In this document: piece by piece, positions 32,069-40,521 of the stretch
Numbering within the stretch: position 1 is the stretch's first letter
Layout of the letters: each line of letters starts with the position of its first letter
Assembly (NCBI RefSeq): GCF_032773895.1
Contig: NZ_CP120416.1
Coordinates: 1,052,001-1,116,000 of the forward strand
Direction of reading: 5' to 3'
Length of the DNA stretch: 64,000 nucleotides
Origin: Teredinibacter sp. KSP-S5-2
GTDB lineage: Bacteria > Pseudomonadota > Gammaproteobacteria > Pseudomonadales > Cellvibrionaceae
Position numbers and translations under genes: made by a program
The notes under the pieces: generated by a model
Seen by the model: only the letters and a program-made list of their open reading frames with translations
The model's database searches: none
Told to the model about the DNA's origin: nothing

Positions 32069-32100
32069 GGTGTTGATTAAACAATATGGAGTAAACATAA

Positions 32101-32418
32101 ATGAAAGCGATTTTTTATAAAAAGAGTCTGCACGATTCCACATCCTTGGCACGTTTAGATTCAGATGCGCGAGATGCACTTATTAACTGGTTTATGATTT
32201 TTTCTGGAATGATGGAGGATTTGCATGCTCGGGCTTGTAAGGTAGATCTTTCTGACGTCGAATATCTACAAGGCTTTGATTTGGACGAGTATTGTATAAT
32301 TGCAAATCGAGAATCGGATAATAACATTTCTGGTACAGTTTGGACTGGCTTTCTTACATTTAAAAATTCATCTGAAAATATGGTTTATGGCCGTATTACC
32401 TGTCAAATAGCATCCTAA
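32101..32418 (+). CDS. Accessory protein C, distant paralogue of A and B
   Basis: A 105-residue acidic protein. The N-terminal half has diverged (SLARLDSDARDALINWFMIF), but the C-terminal half keeps Y-x-I..., then GTVWTGFLTFKNSSENM and a final C-x-x-A, matching the W-T strand and Cys of A and B. The ribosome site is GGAG nine bases from ATG 32101. A strong terminator follows. Function unknown. Confidence 0.55.
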   Translation: MKAIFYKKSLHDSTSLARLDSDARDALINWFMIFSGMMEDLHARACKVDLSDVEYLQGFDLDEYCIIANRESDNNISGTVWTGFLTFKNSSENMVYGRITCQIAS

Positions 32419-32427
32419 TACCTTAAC

Positions 32428-32454
32428 GCCAAGCATTCCGTGCTTGGCATTTTT
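32428..32454 (+). terminator. Strong rho-independent terminator
   Basis: GCCAAGCA (32428-32435) pairs with TGCTTGGC (32441-32448), then ATTTTT. It ends the A-B-C accessory block before tail genes resume. Confidence 0.85.
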
Positions 32455-32472
32455 CCGTTTTATTTAAACATT

Positions 32473-32886
32473 ATGAGTCAAGTGATGATGGCCCTAGGGC
32501 CGAACTATCGATTTTCCATTCAAACCGCTGCCTACCAACAACTCAAAATTACACGCAGTTTTCAGTGGGTATCTCAAGAACGAATATCAGAACGTCCAGC
32601 GAATCAGTTTATCAGCTTAGGTGAAAAATCACTGTCGCTGTCGGGGGTGATTTATCCCCACTATCGCGGTGGCCTAAAACAAATTGACGAGCTGGAGAAA
32701 GAAGCGGAGCAGGGAGTGCCTTTGCAGTTAGTCGATGGGTTGGGGGACGTTTGGGGACTCTGGGTGGTGCTATCGCTTGCGGATACCCGTTCCTTTTTTC
32801 TCCAAAACGGACAACCCCAAAAACAAGAGTTTGAATTATCACTGCGTTTTTATGGTTGGCAAATTGAAAATCGTCCCAGGAACTAA
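32473..32886 (+). CDS. Tail protein gpU
   Basis: A 137-residue P2 GpU-like tail protein: ALGPNYRFSIQTAAYQQLK, RPANQFISLGEKSLSLSGVI, and WGLWVVLSLADTRSFFL. ATG 32473 begins just after the terminator; a frame from 32440 would run through the hairpin. It opens the U-X-D block at the end of the tail operon. Confidence 0.88.
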   Translation: MSQVMMALGPNYRFSIQTAAYQQLKITRSFQWVSQERISERPANQFISLGEKSLSLSGVIYPHYRGGLKQIDELEKEAEQGVPLQLVDGLGDVWGLWVVLSLADTRSFFLQNGQPQKQEFELSLRFYGWQIENRPRN

Positions 32887-32890
32887 GTCT

Positions 32891-33100
32891 ATGCAATATC
32901 GCACGCAAGAGGGAGATAGACTGGATCAAATCTGCACATGGTTCTACGGATTGAGCCGACAACATGTTGAAAATGTATTAAGCGTGAATCCTGGCCTCTC
33001 GTATTATGGTCCGCGTCTTCCATCGGGGTTGCTTATCGAACTTCCCGAATTTGATTCCAAAGCTCACGATCACCCTTCACCTATTCGGTTGTGGGATTAG
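32891..33100 (+). CDS. Tail protein gpX
   Basis: A 69-residue LysM-like tail protein (YRTQEGDRLDQICTWFYG, then VLSVNPGLSYYGPRLPSG). It follows gpU by four bases. The short length and order U-X-D are P2-like. Confidence 0.85.
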   Translation: MQYRTQEGDRLDQICTWFYGLSRQHVENVLSVNPGLSYYGPRLPSGLLIELPEFDSKAHDHPSPIRLWD

Positions 33101-33160
33101 CACTTAAGGTTTTCCACTTTTTTCTTTTCCGTTATTTCTACTATTTATTTTTACTTAGGA
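33101..33160 (+). promoter_or_regulatory. U/C-rich leader before the DUF1353 gene
   Basis: T/C-rich run (CCACTTTTTTCTTTTCCGTT, CTATTTATTTTTAC) followed by TTAGGAGG, one of the strongest ribosome sites in the window. Confidence 0.4.
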
Positions 33161-33166
33161 GGACAC

Positions 33167-33607
33167 ATGGCTGTCTATAAATATTGCCTGGATGATCACT
33201 ACCACCACGCAACCGGTATCGCTATCCCAAAAACGGTCGAGTTTCATGATCAAAATGGTCAGTTGCGCATGCTGATTAATCAGCAGGGCGTGATCACGAT
33301 TTATAAGAGTTATGCCTGGGATGGGTGTTCCCCCAAAATTAAAATATTTGATGTGGGGTATCTGGGAACGCCAGACGGGGCGCTACATGATATTACTGGC
33401 AAGCCCAAAACTTATTACGCTTCGCTAGTGCATGATGCGTTGTGTCAGTTTCTTGATCATCCGAATATGCCGTTTTCGAAATCCGTCATTGATGCACAGC
33501 TACTGATGCTATTACGTGAATCGGAATTCAGCTTGTCCTGGGTGTATTTTATCGTGGTGCGGGTGCTAGGCGGAGTGTATGGATGGTTAAAGCAAGCCTT
33601 ATTTTAA
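33167..33607 (+). CDS. DUF1353-family phage protein
   Basis: A 146-residue protein with the family pattern: YKSYAWDGCSPKIK near residue 45, then SLVHDALCQFLDH near 85, and a hydrophobic C-terminal segment (LSWVYFIVVRVLGGVYGW). DUF1353 proteins are found in many phages, function unknown; the H-D pair and hydrophobic tail suggest a membrane-associated hydrolase-like role, which is a guess. It is inserted between gpX and gpD. Confidence 0.7.
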   Translation: MAVYKYCLDDHYHHATGIAIPKTVEFHDQNGQLRMLINQQGVITIYKSYAWDGCSPKIKIFDVGYLGTPDGALHDITGKPKTYYASLVHDALCQFLDHPNMPFSKSVIDAQLLMLLRESEFSLSWVYFIVVRVLGGVYGWLKQALF

Positions 33608-33677
33608 TATTTCTTTTCCTTGCTTTGCTCCTAAGTATCACTGAACTGGTCTGGTTCTTTCTCTGAATACGTGTGTT

Positions 33678-34646
33678 ATGACTCCAGATTTTCGCTTAGA
33701 AGCCAACGATGACGATATCACCGAACTGATTCGCAAGCGCCTCATTTCTCTTCGTGTAACCGATGAGGCGGGCATAAAATCCGATGCGCTGGAAATTCAA
33801 TTGGATGATGAGGGCAGTCATATTAATTGGCCGGAGACGGGCGCGGTACTGACCTTAAAGCTTGGTTACAAAGAAACCGGCTTATCCAAACTCGGATTGT
33901 ATTCGGTCGATGAGGTGGAATATTCCGGTCCTGTGTTGCGGATGACGATTCGCGCAAAAGCGGCGGATATGCGCAAAACAATCAAAGCACAAAAAAAGCG
34001 GTTTTGGGAAGACACAACATTGTACGATGTGGTGAAAGCCGTCTCACCGGACGATTTAACACCGGGTGTCTCCCAAGCTTTACGAGACATTGGTTTTACT
34101 TACTTGGAGCAAAATAACGAATCGGATTTGCATTTTCTTACGCGTATCGCCAACGAAAATGGTGCAGTGGTCAAACCCACCAATGGCTATCTCATTGTGG
34201 CACCCAAGGGGGAAACCATATCCATTTCCGGTCAGTCGCTTCCTGTGACAATTATTCAGCCAAGTATTATCAAACGCTTTCGTTTCACCCAGGCTGAAAG
34301 AAATAAGTATGCCTCGGTCATTGCCTATTGGCAGGATACTGATAATGCAGAGAAACAACTTGTCCGAGTCGGCGAGGACGATCCGTCATTTGGCTTGCGG
34401 CATACATATCCCAATATTGATGAAGCGAAGCGAGCTGCTGCCGCTAAGTTTAAGCAGTTACAACGTGGCCTGGGTAATTTGGAATTAACCTTACTGGGCA
34501 ACGCGGACATTCAAGCCGAAAGCCGAATTCGATTAGAAGGGGTGAGGCCACCCATTCAGGGCGAGTATGCCGTGACTCGAGTTGAACATACTTTCTCATC
34601 AAGAGGGTTTATCACCACCTGTTCGGCGGAAATACCCACCAGCTAG
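33678..34646 (+). CDS. Late control/tail protein gpD
   Basis: A 322-residue P2 gpD-like baseplate hub protein. It begins PDFRLEANDDDITELIRKRL, has LTRIANENGAVVKPTNGYLI near residue 155 and the closing GEYAVTRVEHTFSSRGF. It forms the hub under gpV. It is the last recognisable structural gene of the prophage. Confidence 0.9.
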   Translation: MTPDFRLEANDDDITELIRKRLISLRVTDEAGIKSDALEIQLDDEGSHINWPETGAVLTLKLGYKETGLSKLGLYSVDEVEYSGPVLRMTIRAKAADMRKTIKAQKKRFWEDTTLYDVVKAVSPDDLTPGVSQALRDIGFTYLEQNNESDLHFLTRIANENGAVVKPTNGYLIVAPKGETISISGQSLPVTIIQPSIIKRFRFTQAERNKYASVIAYWQDTDNAEKQLVRVGEDDPSFGLRHTYPNIDEAKRAAAAKFKQLQRGLGNLELTLLGNADIQAESRIRLEGVRPPIQGEYAVTRVEHTFSSRGFITTCSAEIPTS

Positions 34647-34690
34647 AGCCGTATGCTAAGCTGATACTGAGTGAGCGGAAAGGGATGGTT

Positions 34691-35098
34691 ATGGCAATTC
34701 AGTACACGATCATTGACGAGCTGGAACTCGTTGTAACCAAGGCCGGTGGTGTCTTTACTGATGAAGAGCTAGTGGGGCATTTTACTCGCATAGTGGATGA
34801 CCCCAAATTTAATGCAGAGTACTTTCGACTCACCGACCTTCGACAAGTACTTGAGTTTAGAATCACCAAGGAGGGAATTCAGGAAGCCGCTCGGCGTGTG
34901 CCTTTCGACAGCCACTCCATGACAGCGCTAGTCGCATCAGATTCTTTTGATAAACAGCTCGCAACTCTATGGGGCGTGATGGCGACCCACTCAAACGCCT
35001 ACTTTTTTATTACCCACCAGTTTATCGAAGCGTTGATCTGGCTTGGTCTGGAAGCCAAGGAACAAGCGATTCGATCCTACCTAAATTCCCTCAATTGA
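34691..35098 (+). CDS. SpoIIAA/STAS-like protein, paralogue 1
   Basis: A 135-residue soluble protein. It starts at ATG 34691, six bases after AAAGGG. It reads YTIIDELELVVTKAGGVFTD, EELVGHFTRIVDDPKF, then a final amphipathic helix, the usual layout of the small STAS/SEC14-like proteins of gammaproteobacteria whose function is poorly known. Its tandem neighbour is clearly homologous. Not obviously phage-related; it may be a moron or host flank. Confidence 0.6.
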   Translation: MAIQYTIIDELELVVTKAGGVFTDEELVGHFTRIVDDPKFNAEYFRLTDLRQVLEFRITKEGIQEAARRVPFDSHSMTALVASDSFDKQLATLWGVMATHSNAYFFITHQFIEALIWLGLEAKEQAIRSYLNSLN

Positions 35099-35200
35099 TT
35101 CCCATTTTTTTATGCTTACTCAGTCTATTGATAACCCGTAGTTAAGTGATTGTGCGAAGTCTGGTTGTGCTAATCTTCCCAATAGGGGAGTTGGCAAACT

Positions 35201-35614
35201 ATGACGATTGAATACACTATCCTGGAAGACTTGGAACTGGTTGTGTCCCGAGTTTACGGGACATTTACTAACGATGAACTGTATAACCACTTCAGTGTTC
35301 TGGCATCAGATCGACGTTTTTGTCCACGCTACTCGTTACGCTATGTCTCTCAGATGCAAGTCACACCGGATGGGATTAAACAAGCGGCAAAGCGTAAACC
35401 TTTTGATAGTCTTTCGGCAACGGTGTTGTTGATTCCCTCTTCCTATGAAAAAGGTATGGCGCATTTTTGGGGGGTGCTTTCTACCTCATCCAACGCGTAT
35501 TTTTACGTGACCGATAATGTTGATGACGCACTAGAACGGCTTGGGATTAGTGCAAAAAAACCGAATATTGAGCCACACCTCTATTCCCCATCCAAACAAT
35601 CTGCACCTTTATAA
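35201..35614 (+). CDS. SpoIIAA/STAS-like protein, paralogue 2
   Basis: A 137-residue protein with GGGGAG upstream of ATG 35201. Compared with paralogue 1: YTILEDLELVVSRVYGTFTN, KRKPFDS versus RRVPFDS, and LWGVMATHSNAYFF versus FWGVLSTSSNAYFY. The tandem duplication with about 100 bp between copies suggests separate expression. Role unknown. Confidence 0.6.
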   Translation: MTIEYTILEDLELVVSRVYGTFTNDELYNHFSVLASDRRFCPRYSLRYVSQMQVTPDGIKQAAKRKPFDSLSATVLLIPSSYEKGMAHFWGVLSTSSNAYFYVTDNVDDALERLGISAKKPNIEPHLYSPSKQSAPL

Positions 35615-35658
35615 TTCTCGCTTCCTCAATATATACGTTACGGCAGCCCTTTGCCTTT

Positions 35659-35973
35659 CTAACCTTGAAACATGCTTTCATTTGGGAAGCGTTTTTGTAA
35701 GATCGCATTTGCATTATTCATCAATCGCAGTGAAAAATAGGACAATATGGCACCATTGTTATCGCTATCTTCCTGATTCGGTGAGGGATCTAAACAGAGA
35801 TCGATTAGCTGACAAAAATAGAGTTTTGTTTCTGAGGGGGTGGCAGTTTTAGTCAACGGATGCTCCAGCCACTGCATACACAGATACTCGAAGTCACGCA
35901 GTAATTCGTTGACCGCTTCGTCGTCAATACCATATTCGTTTTCTCTGTTTGATATGGATTCTTTGTTCTGCAC
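35659..35973 (-). CDS. Hypothetical small protein
   Basis: A 104-residue acidic soluble protein, GTG start at 35973 with AAGG upstream. It is mostly helical (EAVNELLRDFEYLCMQWLEH). Convergent with the STAS-like pair. No family recognised. The 284 bp up to the next gene is AT-rich and holds only a terminator. Confidence 0.45.
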   Translation of the reverse strand: MQNKESISNRENEYGIDDEAVNELLRDFEYLCMQWLEHPLTKTATPSETKLYFCQLIDLCLDPSPNQEDSDNNGAILSYFSLRLMNNANAILQKRFPNESMFQG

Positions 35974-36194
35974 CGTATCTGGCCTTGATTTAATATGTAA
36001 ATAATTAGAAAAATATATATTTATTAGTAGTCACTATTATTTAATTGGGTAATTTGATTATTCTTTGAAGAGTGTTGAATTAGTATCTGTATTTTTTGAT
36101 TGGGGCTTTTCAATACTTTACTTGTAACCGAAGACGCAAGATTAAGACAAAACGAAAGATATATCGATAATACGTGATAAACCTAAAATAAAAA

Positions 36195-36233
36195 AAGTCC
36201 GCCACCAGGAGAGGTTCTTCATATGGCAGACTT
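36195..36233 (-). terminator. Rho-independent terminator for the gene ending at 36258
   Basis: On the minus strand AAGTCTGCCA (36224-36233) pairs with TGGCGGACTT (36195-36204), one mismatch, then a run of T. It lies 25 bp after the stop codon. Confidence 0.75.
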
Positions 36234-36257
36234 AAGACAACCCTCGGTATTTGAGCC

Positions 36258-36773
36258 CTAATTACATTGGAGAGTGATTCTCGAGGATTGTTGAAAAAGG
36301 GGGGTATGTCTAAGGAATGTTAGTTTTGATCTTTTAGTCTTATCGGAGTTTATCCAGGGGCGATAACAACACTCCGGAAGACCATTCCATGACTGTACTA
36401 ACGGAATGAGGTCGTTGTCTTCGGGGTTAAGAGTAATGGTTTGGATATACTCTAAGTCAGGGTCGTACCGCCAAAAGTATTGGCCTGTATTGGAGTGTTT
36501 ATCAAAGACAAATCTTGCTTTGTTATATTTTCCATAAAAGGTATCATTCCGTATATTGTTGAACATATATCGTAAAAAATCGACATCGCCTTGTTTGACT
36601 CTACGTTGATCAATTTTGTATGAATTAGCACCAGTAGTTCCCATTCTGAATATCTCTCGTCCTGATCTTTTAAAAAGCACATCAATAAAAGCATATCTGT
36701 ATGAAATCCCCTCATTTTCAATAATCAACCAATTGCTGATCAACTTTGTTTGGCTTAGAATTGATTTTTGCAT
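36258..36773 (-). CDS. Hypothetical protein, beta-rich
   Basis: A 171-residue soluble protein. Features: WLIIENEGISYRYAFIDVLF, KARFVFDKHSNTGQYFWRYD, and a basic C-terminus. The mix of strands and aromatic residues resembles small immunity-type folds, but I cannot place it in a family. The strong terminator shows it is a complete unit. It may be linked with the neighbouring Cro-like gene in the same direction. Confidence 0.5.
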   Translation of the reverse strand: MQKSILSQTKLISNWLIIENEGISYRYAFIDVLFKRSGREIFRMGTTGANSYKIDQRRVKQGDVDFLRYMFNNIRNDTFYGKYNKARFVFDKHSNTGQYFWRYDPDLEYIQTITLNPEDNDLIPLVQSWNGLPECCYRPWINSDKTKRSKLTFLRHTPLFQQSSRITLQCN

Positions 36774-36817
36774 GCTCTGTCTCTCTGACGATTCAGTGAA
36801 ATATGTGAAGTGGATGT

Positions 36818-37087
36818 TTAGTTGCTATCCCTATTGTTCTTCAATCTTTTCCCCATAGTCCCTTCATAAAGTAATTTCTCAAGACTGATTTCCTCTCCGT
36901 CTATTGTTTTTTTTCCTTTTACAAGTTGATAAACAAAAATAACATTTGAGGGAGGAACCCATCCCTGCTTGACCCATTGTGACGCTGCGCTTGTACTGAC
37001 ATTGCATGCTTCTACCAACGCCCGCTGTTTTTTAATGATCGACATTACCTTGTTAAATTCGGTTCGTATTTCTTTAAATCCTTGCAT
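36818..37087 (-). CDS. YdaS/Cro-like transcription regulator
   Basis: An 89-residue DNA-binding protein. The HTH lies at about residues 20-45 (ALVEACNVSTSAASQWVKQG, then WVPPSNV), the typical YdaS/Cro arrangement where the Pro-rich turn follows the recognition helix. ATG 37087 is used; an internal ATG at 37045 also leaves the HTH intact. It probably represses its own operon or a prophage promoter. Its target is unknown. Confidence 0.72.
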   Translation of the reverse strand: MQGFKEIRTEFNKVMSIIKKQRALVEACNVSTSAASQWVKQGWVPPSNVIFVYQLVKGKKTIDGEEISLEKLLYEGTMGKRLKNNRDSN

Positions 37088-37221
37088 AATTTAAGTCTTT
37101 ATAGTCCTTTGTTTTGACGCGCTATTCTTTTGTGTGGCGCAAAATGTATCTGAATCTACTAACGCCATATGGCTGATATAGTTACATTGGGAAAGTCCGT
37201 AATAACTATGTTGGAGCTAGT

Positions 37222-38076
37222 ATGAAAGTGAACGAAATATGGCTAAATGATCATATGTATCGCTACTCAGTCTATAAGAATCATCAAATTGAATTCCCCT
37301 TAGGTGTATTTCTTATAGGGAATCTACAAGAAATTGAGTCGGTTGAATTTTTTTCCGAGTATTTCTCAAAATATCTAAATTTGTATGTGGTGGAAGTTCC
37401 CGGTACTGGATTAACAAATCCTCTTTCGGCGACATACTCCATACAGGAGCAGGCAAAGTTGCTCAAAGAATTCTTAATAAGAATGGGAATACCATACGCA
37501 CACTTACTTGCATTTTCATATGCAACGCCAGTTGCCTTAGAGCTTTGTCTGGCATGGGAAAACATCATTACTTTGTCTATGTGTGGTGGTATGGCAGGCA
37601 TTCCCGAGCCCTCTAGGCTAGATACAATGGCAATTTTGGGCGATGCGATTCGAAATCGTAAAAAGTTTGCAGATGCTTTTATTGATGGGTTAACTGTTGA
37701 GGATAAAAGTATTCCCAGAGGTAAAGCTATTTCACGCAGCGCGCGACAAAAAGTACATAAATACACGGAAAACCAAATTAGATGTTTCTGTGAGAATACC
37801 GTAAGAATTCTTTCATACAGTCCTTCTGATTTATCGAAAATTGATATTCCATGCTTACTTTTCATTGGGAAAGAAGACCCTTATGTTACCGAGAAAAATG
37901 CACTAGATTTAGTCAATAAGCTACCATTTTGTGAATTTGAAATGATTGAAAATGCTGATCATTTGGTTCACTTAGAGTTTCCAGAGAAAACAGCAAATCT
38001 TATGGTAAAGCTGGCAAAAGAATACTCTGGACTTTCATCTAAAAGTGCTCAAATTCAAACTGTAATAGTGGCTTAA
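37222..38076 (+). CDS. Alpha/beta hydrolase
   Basis: A 284-residue alpha/beta hydrolase fold enzyme. The nucleophile elbow is AFSYATP (Ser near residue 95; the usual last Gly is Ala), the acid lies in FIGKEDPYVTEK near 218 and the His in ENADHLVHLEFPE near 248. The substrate is unknown. It is divergent from the Cro-like gene and convergent with the regulator at 38161. GGAG lies before ATG 37222. It could hydrolyse a small ester or lactone signal; this is only a guess. Confidence 0.75.
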   Translation: MKVNEIWLNDHMYRYSVYKNHQIEFPLGVFLIGNLQEIESVEFFSEYFSKYLNLYVVEVPGTGLTNPLSATYSIQEQAKLLKEFLIRMGIPYAHLLAFSYATPVALELCLAWENIITLSMCGGMAGIPEPSRLDTMAILGDAIRNRKKFADAFIDGLTVEDKSIPRGKAISRSARQKVHKYTENQIRCFCENTVRILSYSPSDLSKIDIPCLLFIGKEDPYVTEKNALDLVNKLPFCEFEMIENADHLVHLEFPEKTANLMVKLAKEYSGLSSKSAQIQTVIVA

Positions 38077-38160
38077 TTGATGAAGGTAATAATGAAATAA
38101 ACAGGGGGAGAAGACAAATTAAACGAGGGAGTATCTTTTTGTTAGTAATTTACACTCATT

Positions 38161-39057
38161 TTAACGAATCATTCTAATCTGAGTGGAGTGTAGATTTGCC
38201 ATGTTGGAAAGGATGCCAACAAAGTGTTTTTTATGACTTTGTTCAAGATGTTTCATTAAAGCAACAAGTTTTGTTTCTCTTATGTGTTGTACTTTTCTCA
38301 TTGTGTGGAACTGAGGGTAGGTGGCCATACTTGAGGTAAATGGCATTGCATCGGTTAGCTTAAAACCAAGTTTTAAACGCGCAGCTATGTCTACAGGAAG
38401 AGGAACGGGATTCTCCGGGTTTTCACATTGTTTATAGCGATAGGTAGATAAATTTAGAATCTTTGCGATTGTTTCAATGCTCAAGCTGTTTGTTTTTCTG
38501 AAATTGTAAAATGCGAGCGCAACGGATCTATAGTAATCTTCTGCAAACTTGTTGATGCAAATGGATTTGGGAAACAGGAAGTCATTATCGTCGTAATCTT
38601 CGAGTGATCCATATTTTTCTCGAATACTTTGAATCAGCAAATTTGCTTCATTTTTCTGGCTTGGAGATAAGTATTCGTATAAGAAATCCAATAATAATCT
38701 GTATTGTTTTTTGGGTAGTATTCCGCAGTGAATCATAGCTTCAACGGACTCTTCATCCATTCCTCTATATGATTCTCTGATTTTAAGCCCTCGATAAAAA
38801 GATGGCATCGGTACCATCGTTAACCAGCTAAATGCTGCAACCATATGCAGTGGGCGCATCTTAAGGTAGCTGGGCTGCAGATATTTTTTCCATGTGGTCA
38901 GCGATATGTTGTCAAATCGAGATTCTAATGTGTTGAAATCCCATTTCTGAATTTTCCTAATATAAGACATCGACATAGAAACTGCGACATTTACATCGGA
39001 TAGCATGGCATTGATGTGTTCGAGTTCGTTATCACTTACAGGTTCTACTAACTCCAA
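38161..39057 (-). CDS. XRE-like regulator, divergent from the RHS operon
   Basis: A 298-residue protein. The C-terminal third holds an XRE-type HTH (residues about 195-225: FRKTNSLSIETIAKILNLST, then YRYKQCENP), followed by RLKLGFKL. The N-terminal 190 residues are helical and unrecognised; a sensor or dimerisation role is likely. It is transcribed away from the RHS genes across a 1.2 kb AT-rich gap, the usual place for a regulator of the divergent operon, but no operator is proven. Confidence 0.6.
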   Translation of the reverse strand: MELVEPVSDNELEHINAMLSDVNVAVSMSMSYIRKIQKWDFNTLESRFDNISLTTWKKYLQPSYLKMRPLHMVAAFSWLTMVPMPSFYRGLKIRESYRGMDEESVEAMIHCGILPKKQYRLLLDFLYEYLSPSQKNEANLLIQSIREKYGSLEDYDDNDFLFPKSICINKFAEDYYRSVALAFYNFRKTNSLSIETIAKILNLSTYRYKQCENPENPVPLPVDIAARLKLGFKLTDAMPFTSSMATYPQFHTMRKVQHIRETKLVALMKHLEQSHKKHFVGILSNMANLHSTQIRMIR

Positions 39058-40258
39058 GGTAGCTTCTCCTCACAAGTTGATCGAGAATTTTTACTGCATT
39101 TCGAAGGGGTGTGGATGCTAGCTTGCAGTAAAAGTCATCGTCAACTGGAATTATTGATGGACACAAAATTTTGTTAAATTTGGCGTTTATCTCCTTATCT
39201 TGCTTGATTGCAGGTGTGTTAGTTGAAATTGTCTTTCATTGGTATCGGTGTGTTTTCTCTATTTTTTTGATTTGTAAAATTTATTAGGTTTAAAAGTTCG
39301 ACGATTTTCATAAATTATTTTTGATAAAATATTAGCTGTTAAGGTTTTTGTGGAAAGTAATTGCTTTGCAATTATTGTATGACGGTTGGTTATTGAGATT
39401 ACTTCTCGTTTAAAGATGTAATAAAGTTTCTCTGGTTTATTGTACTTTCATTATTGAACCCATGTTCAAGTATAAAGAATGTTGTATTGAATGGATTTCC
39501 TTTAAATAATTCATTTTTAATGCGTGAATAAAAAGTAGTCAAAAGTTAAGCTGAGATTGATAATTTTCATAAAACGATATAATTTGTATTATAAGGTATT
39601 GCTGATGTTTATATATTTGTTTAAAGTCGAGTTGTCTTGGAAGCTGACTTGGTTTTTATCAGTTACTAAGTAATATAATCTGTTTGGCGTAATAATTTTT
39701 GCGAGCCATATCGCGCCACCTAGTTTATTATTTTTATATTTTTTTAAAATACACACTTTTTCTCAAACACAAAAAGTGTGTCAATCAGGGTGATAGGATA
39801 TTGGGGTTGGTTAAATAGCTAACATACCTGTTTATGTTCTATTGGTATTTGGTCTAGGGATGGATGTGTTTTTAAAAGCAATTGTCGTATTCCGCGGTTT
39901 TTTTCTGCCAGTGAGGGTTGGATATAGCTCTCATATCTTTTCTGCTAAGGGACGACATTATTCTAACGCATTTCTATTGCCTATTTTGGCTAATAAAAAC
40001 TTTATAAGCTATTCCCGCTTAATGGCTATTTACATGAAATGAATGTAGTGTAATTTTCATCTCTCCTGGTGTTACTGGATTTGTTTTATATAGAGTGAAA
40101 CTACGAAGAAAAGTTTTGTATTGTGTAGATGGCATAGAAACTATACGTTTTTTTGTTTTATATTTTGTAATGAATAGTTGGTTTTTTAACTATAAGTTTG
40201 TGATTTCTGGTTATTCTTTATGTGTTTTCAACACCATATGTTGTTTTTGAGGTGTAAT
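39058..40258. other. 1.2 kb AT-rich intergenic region upstream of the RHS operon
   Basis: There are no convincing genes. A 66-residue frame at 39842-40042 has no ribosome site and is rejected. The region is rich in homopolymer A/T tracts, which can bend DNA or bind nucleoid proteins such as H-NS, a common mark of silenced horizontally acquired loci. A perfect inverted repeat lies at 39751-39781. Confidence 0.5.
39751..39781. promoter_or_regulatory. Perfect 11 bp inverted repeat upstream of the RHS operon
   Basis: ACACACTTTTT (39751-39761) and AAAAAGTGTGT (39771-39781) with a 9-nt loop. It is the longest perfect palindrome I saw in the non-coding DNA of the window. It could be an operator, an attenuator or a terminator. 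Confidence 0.5.
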
Positions 40259-40501
40259 ATGTTTTTTATGAAAAATAAGCTATTTCTTGTCGTTTTTTTG
40301 ATTGGTTTTTCTGCATTCTTGTACGTGTATCTTATCGGTGGGGAGTCCGATGTTCATAAAAAAGACATCGCCGAAAGCGAAAAAAGTGAGCTTTTAGATG
40401 TGCCTGATTCGTTAGAAGAAAAACTTATCTCCACGTCTGTAGAAAGAGATTCGTTGTACCTCTCCATCTCAAAGCAAGATGTTGATCAGGGTAATAAATA
40501 A
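40259..40501 (+). CDS. Small single-span membrane protein preceding the RHS gene
   Basis: An 80-residue protein with a strong membrane segment at residues about 7-27 (KLFLVVFLIGFSAFLYVYLI) and an acidic soluble tail. ATG 40259 follows GAGGTG; earlier in-frame ATGs lack one. It ends 20 bp before the giant RHS gene, so the two are likely co-transcribed. An assembly or anchoring role for the RHS protein is possible; I do not recognise a family. Confidence 0.55.
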   Translation: MFFMKNKLFLVVFLIGFSAFLYVYLIGGESDVHKKDIAESEKSELLDVPDSLEEKLISTSVERDSLYLSISKQDVDQGNK

Positions 40502-40521
40502 CAGGTTTTTAAGGGATTGAT

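Noticed and set aside
4321-32080. The ATG inside every GCGTT[CA]ATG motif as start of a conserved leader peptide
   Set aside because: Only some are in frame with the gene, two end in an ATGA overlap and the others run past the start out of frame. Peptide sequence is not conserved, whereas box spacing is exact, so a promoter explains the data better.
39842-40042. 66-codon frame upstream of the RHS operon
   Set aside because: No ribosome site, no recognisable domain, and located in an AT-rich regulatory gap.
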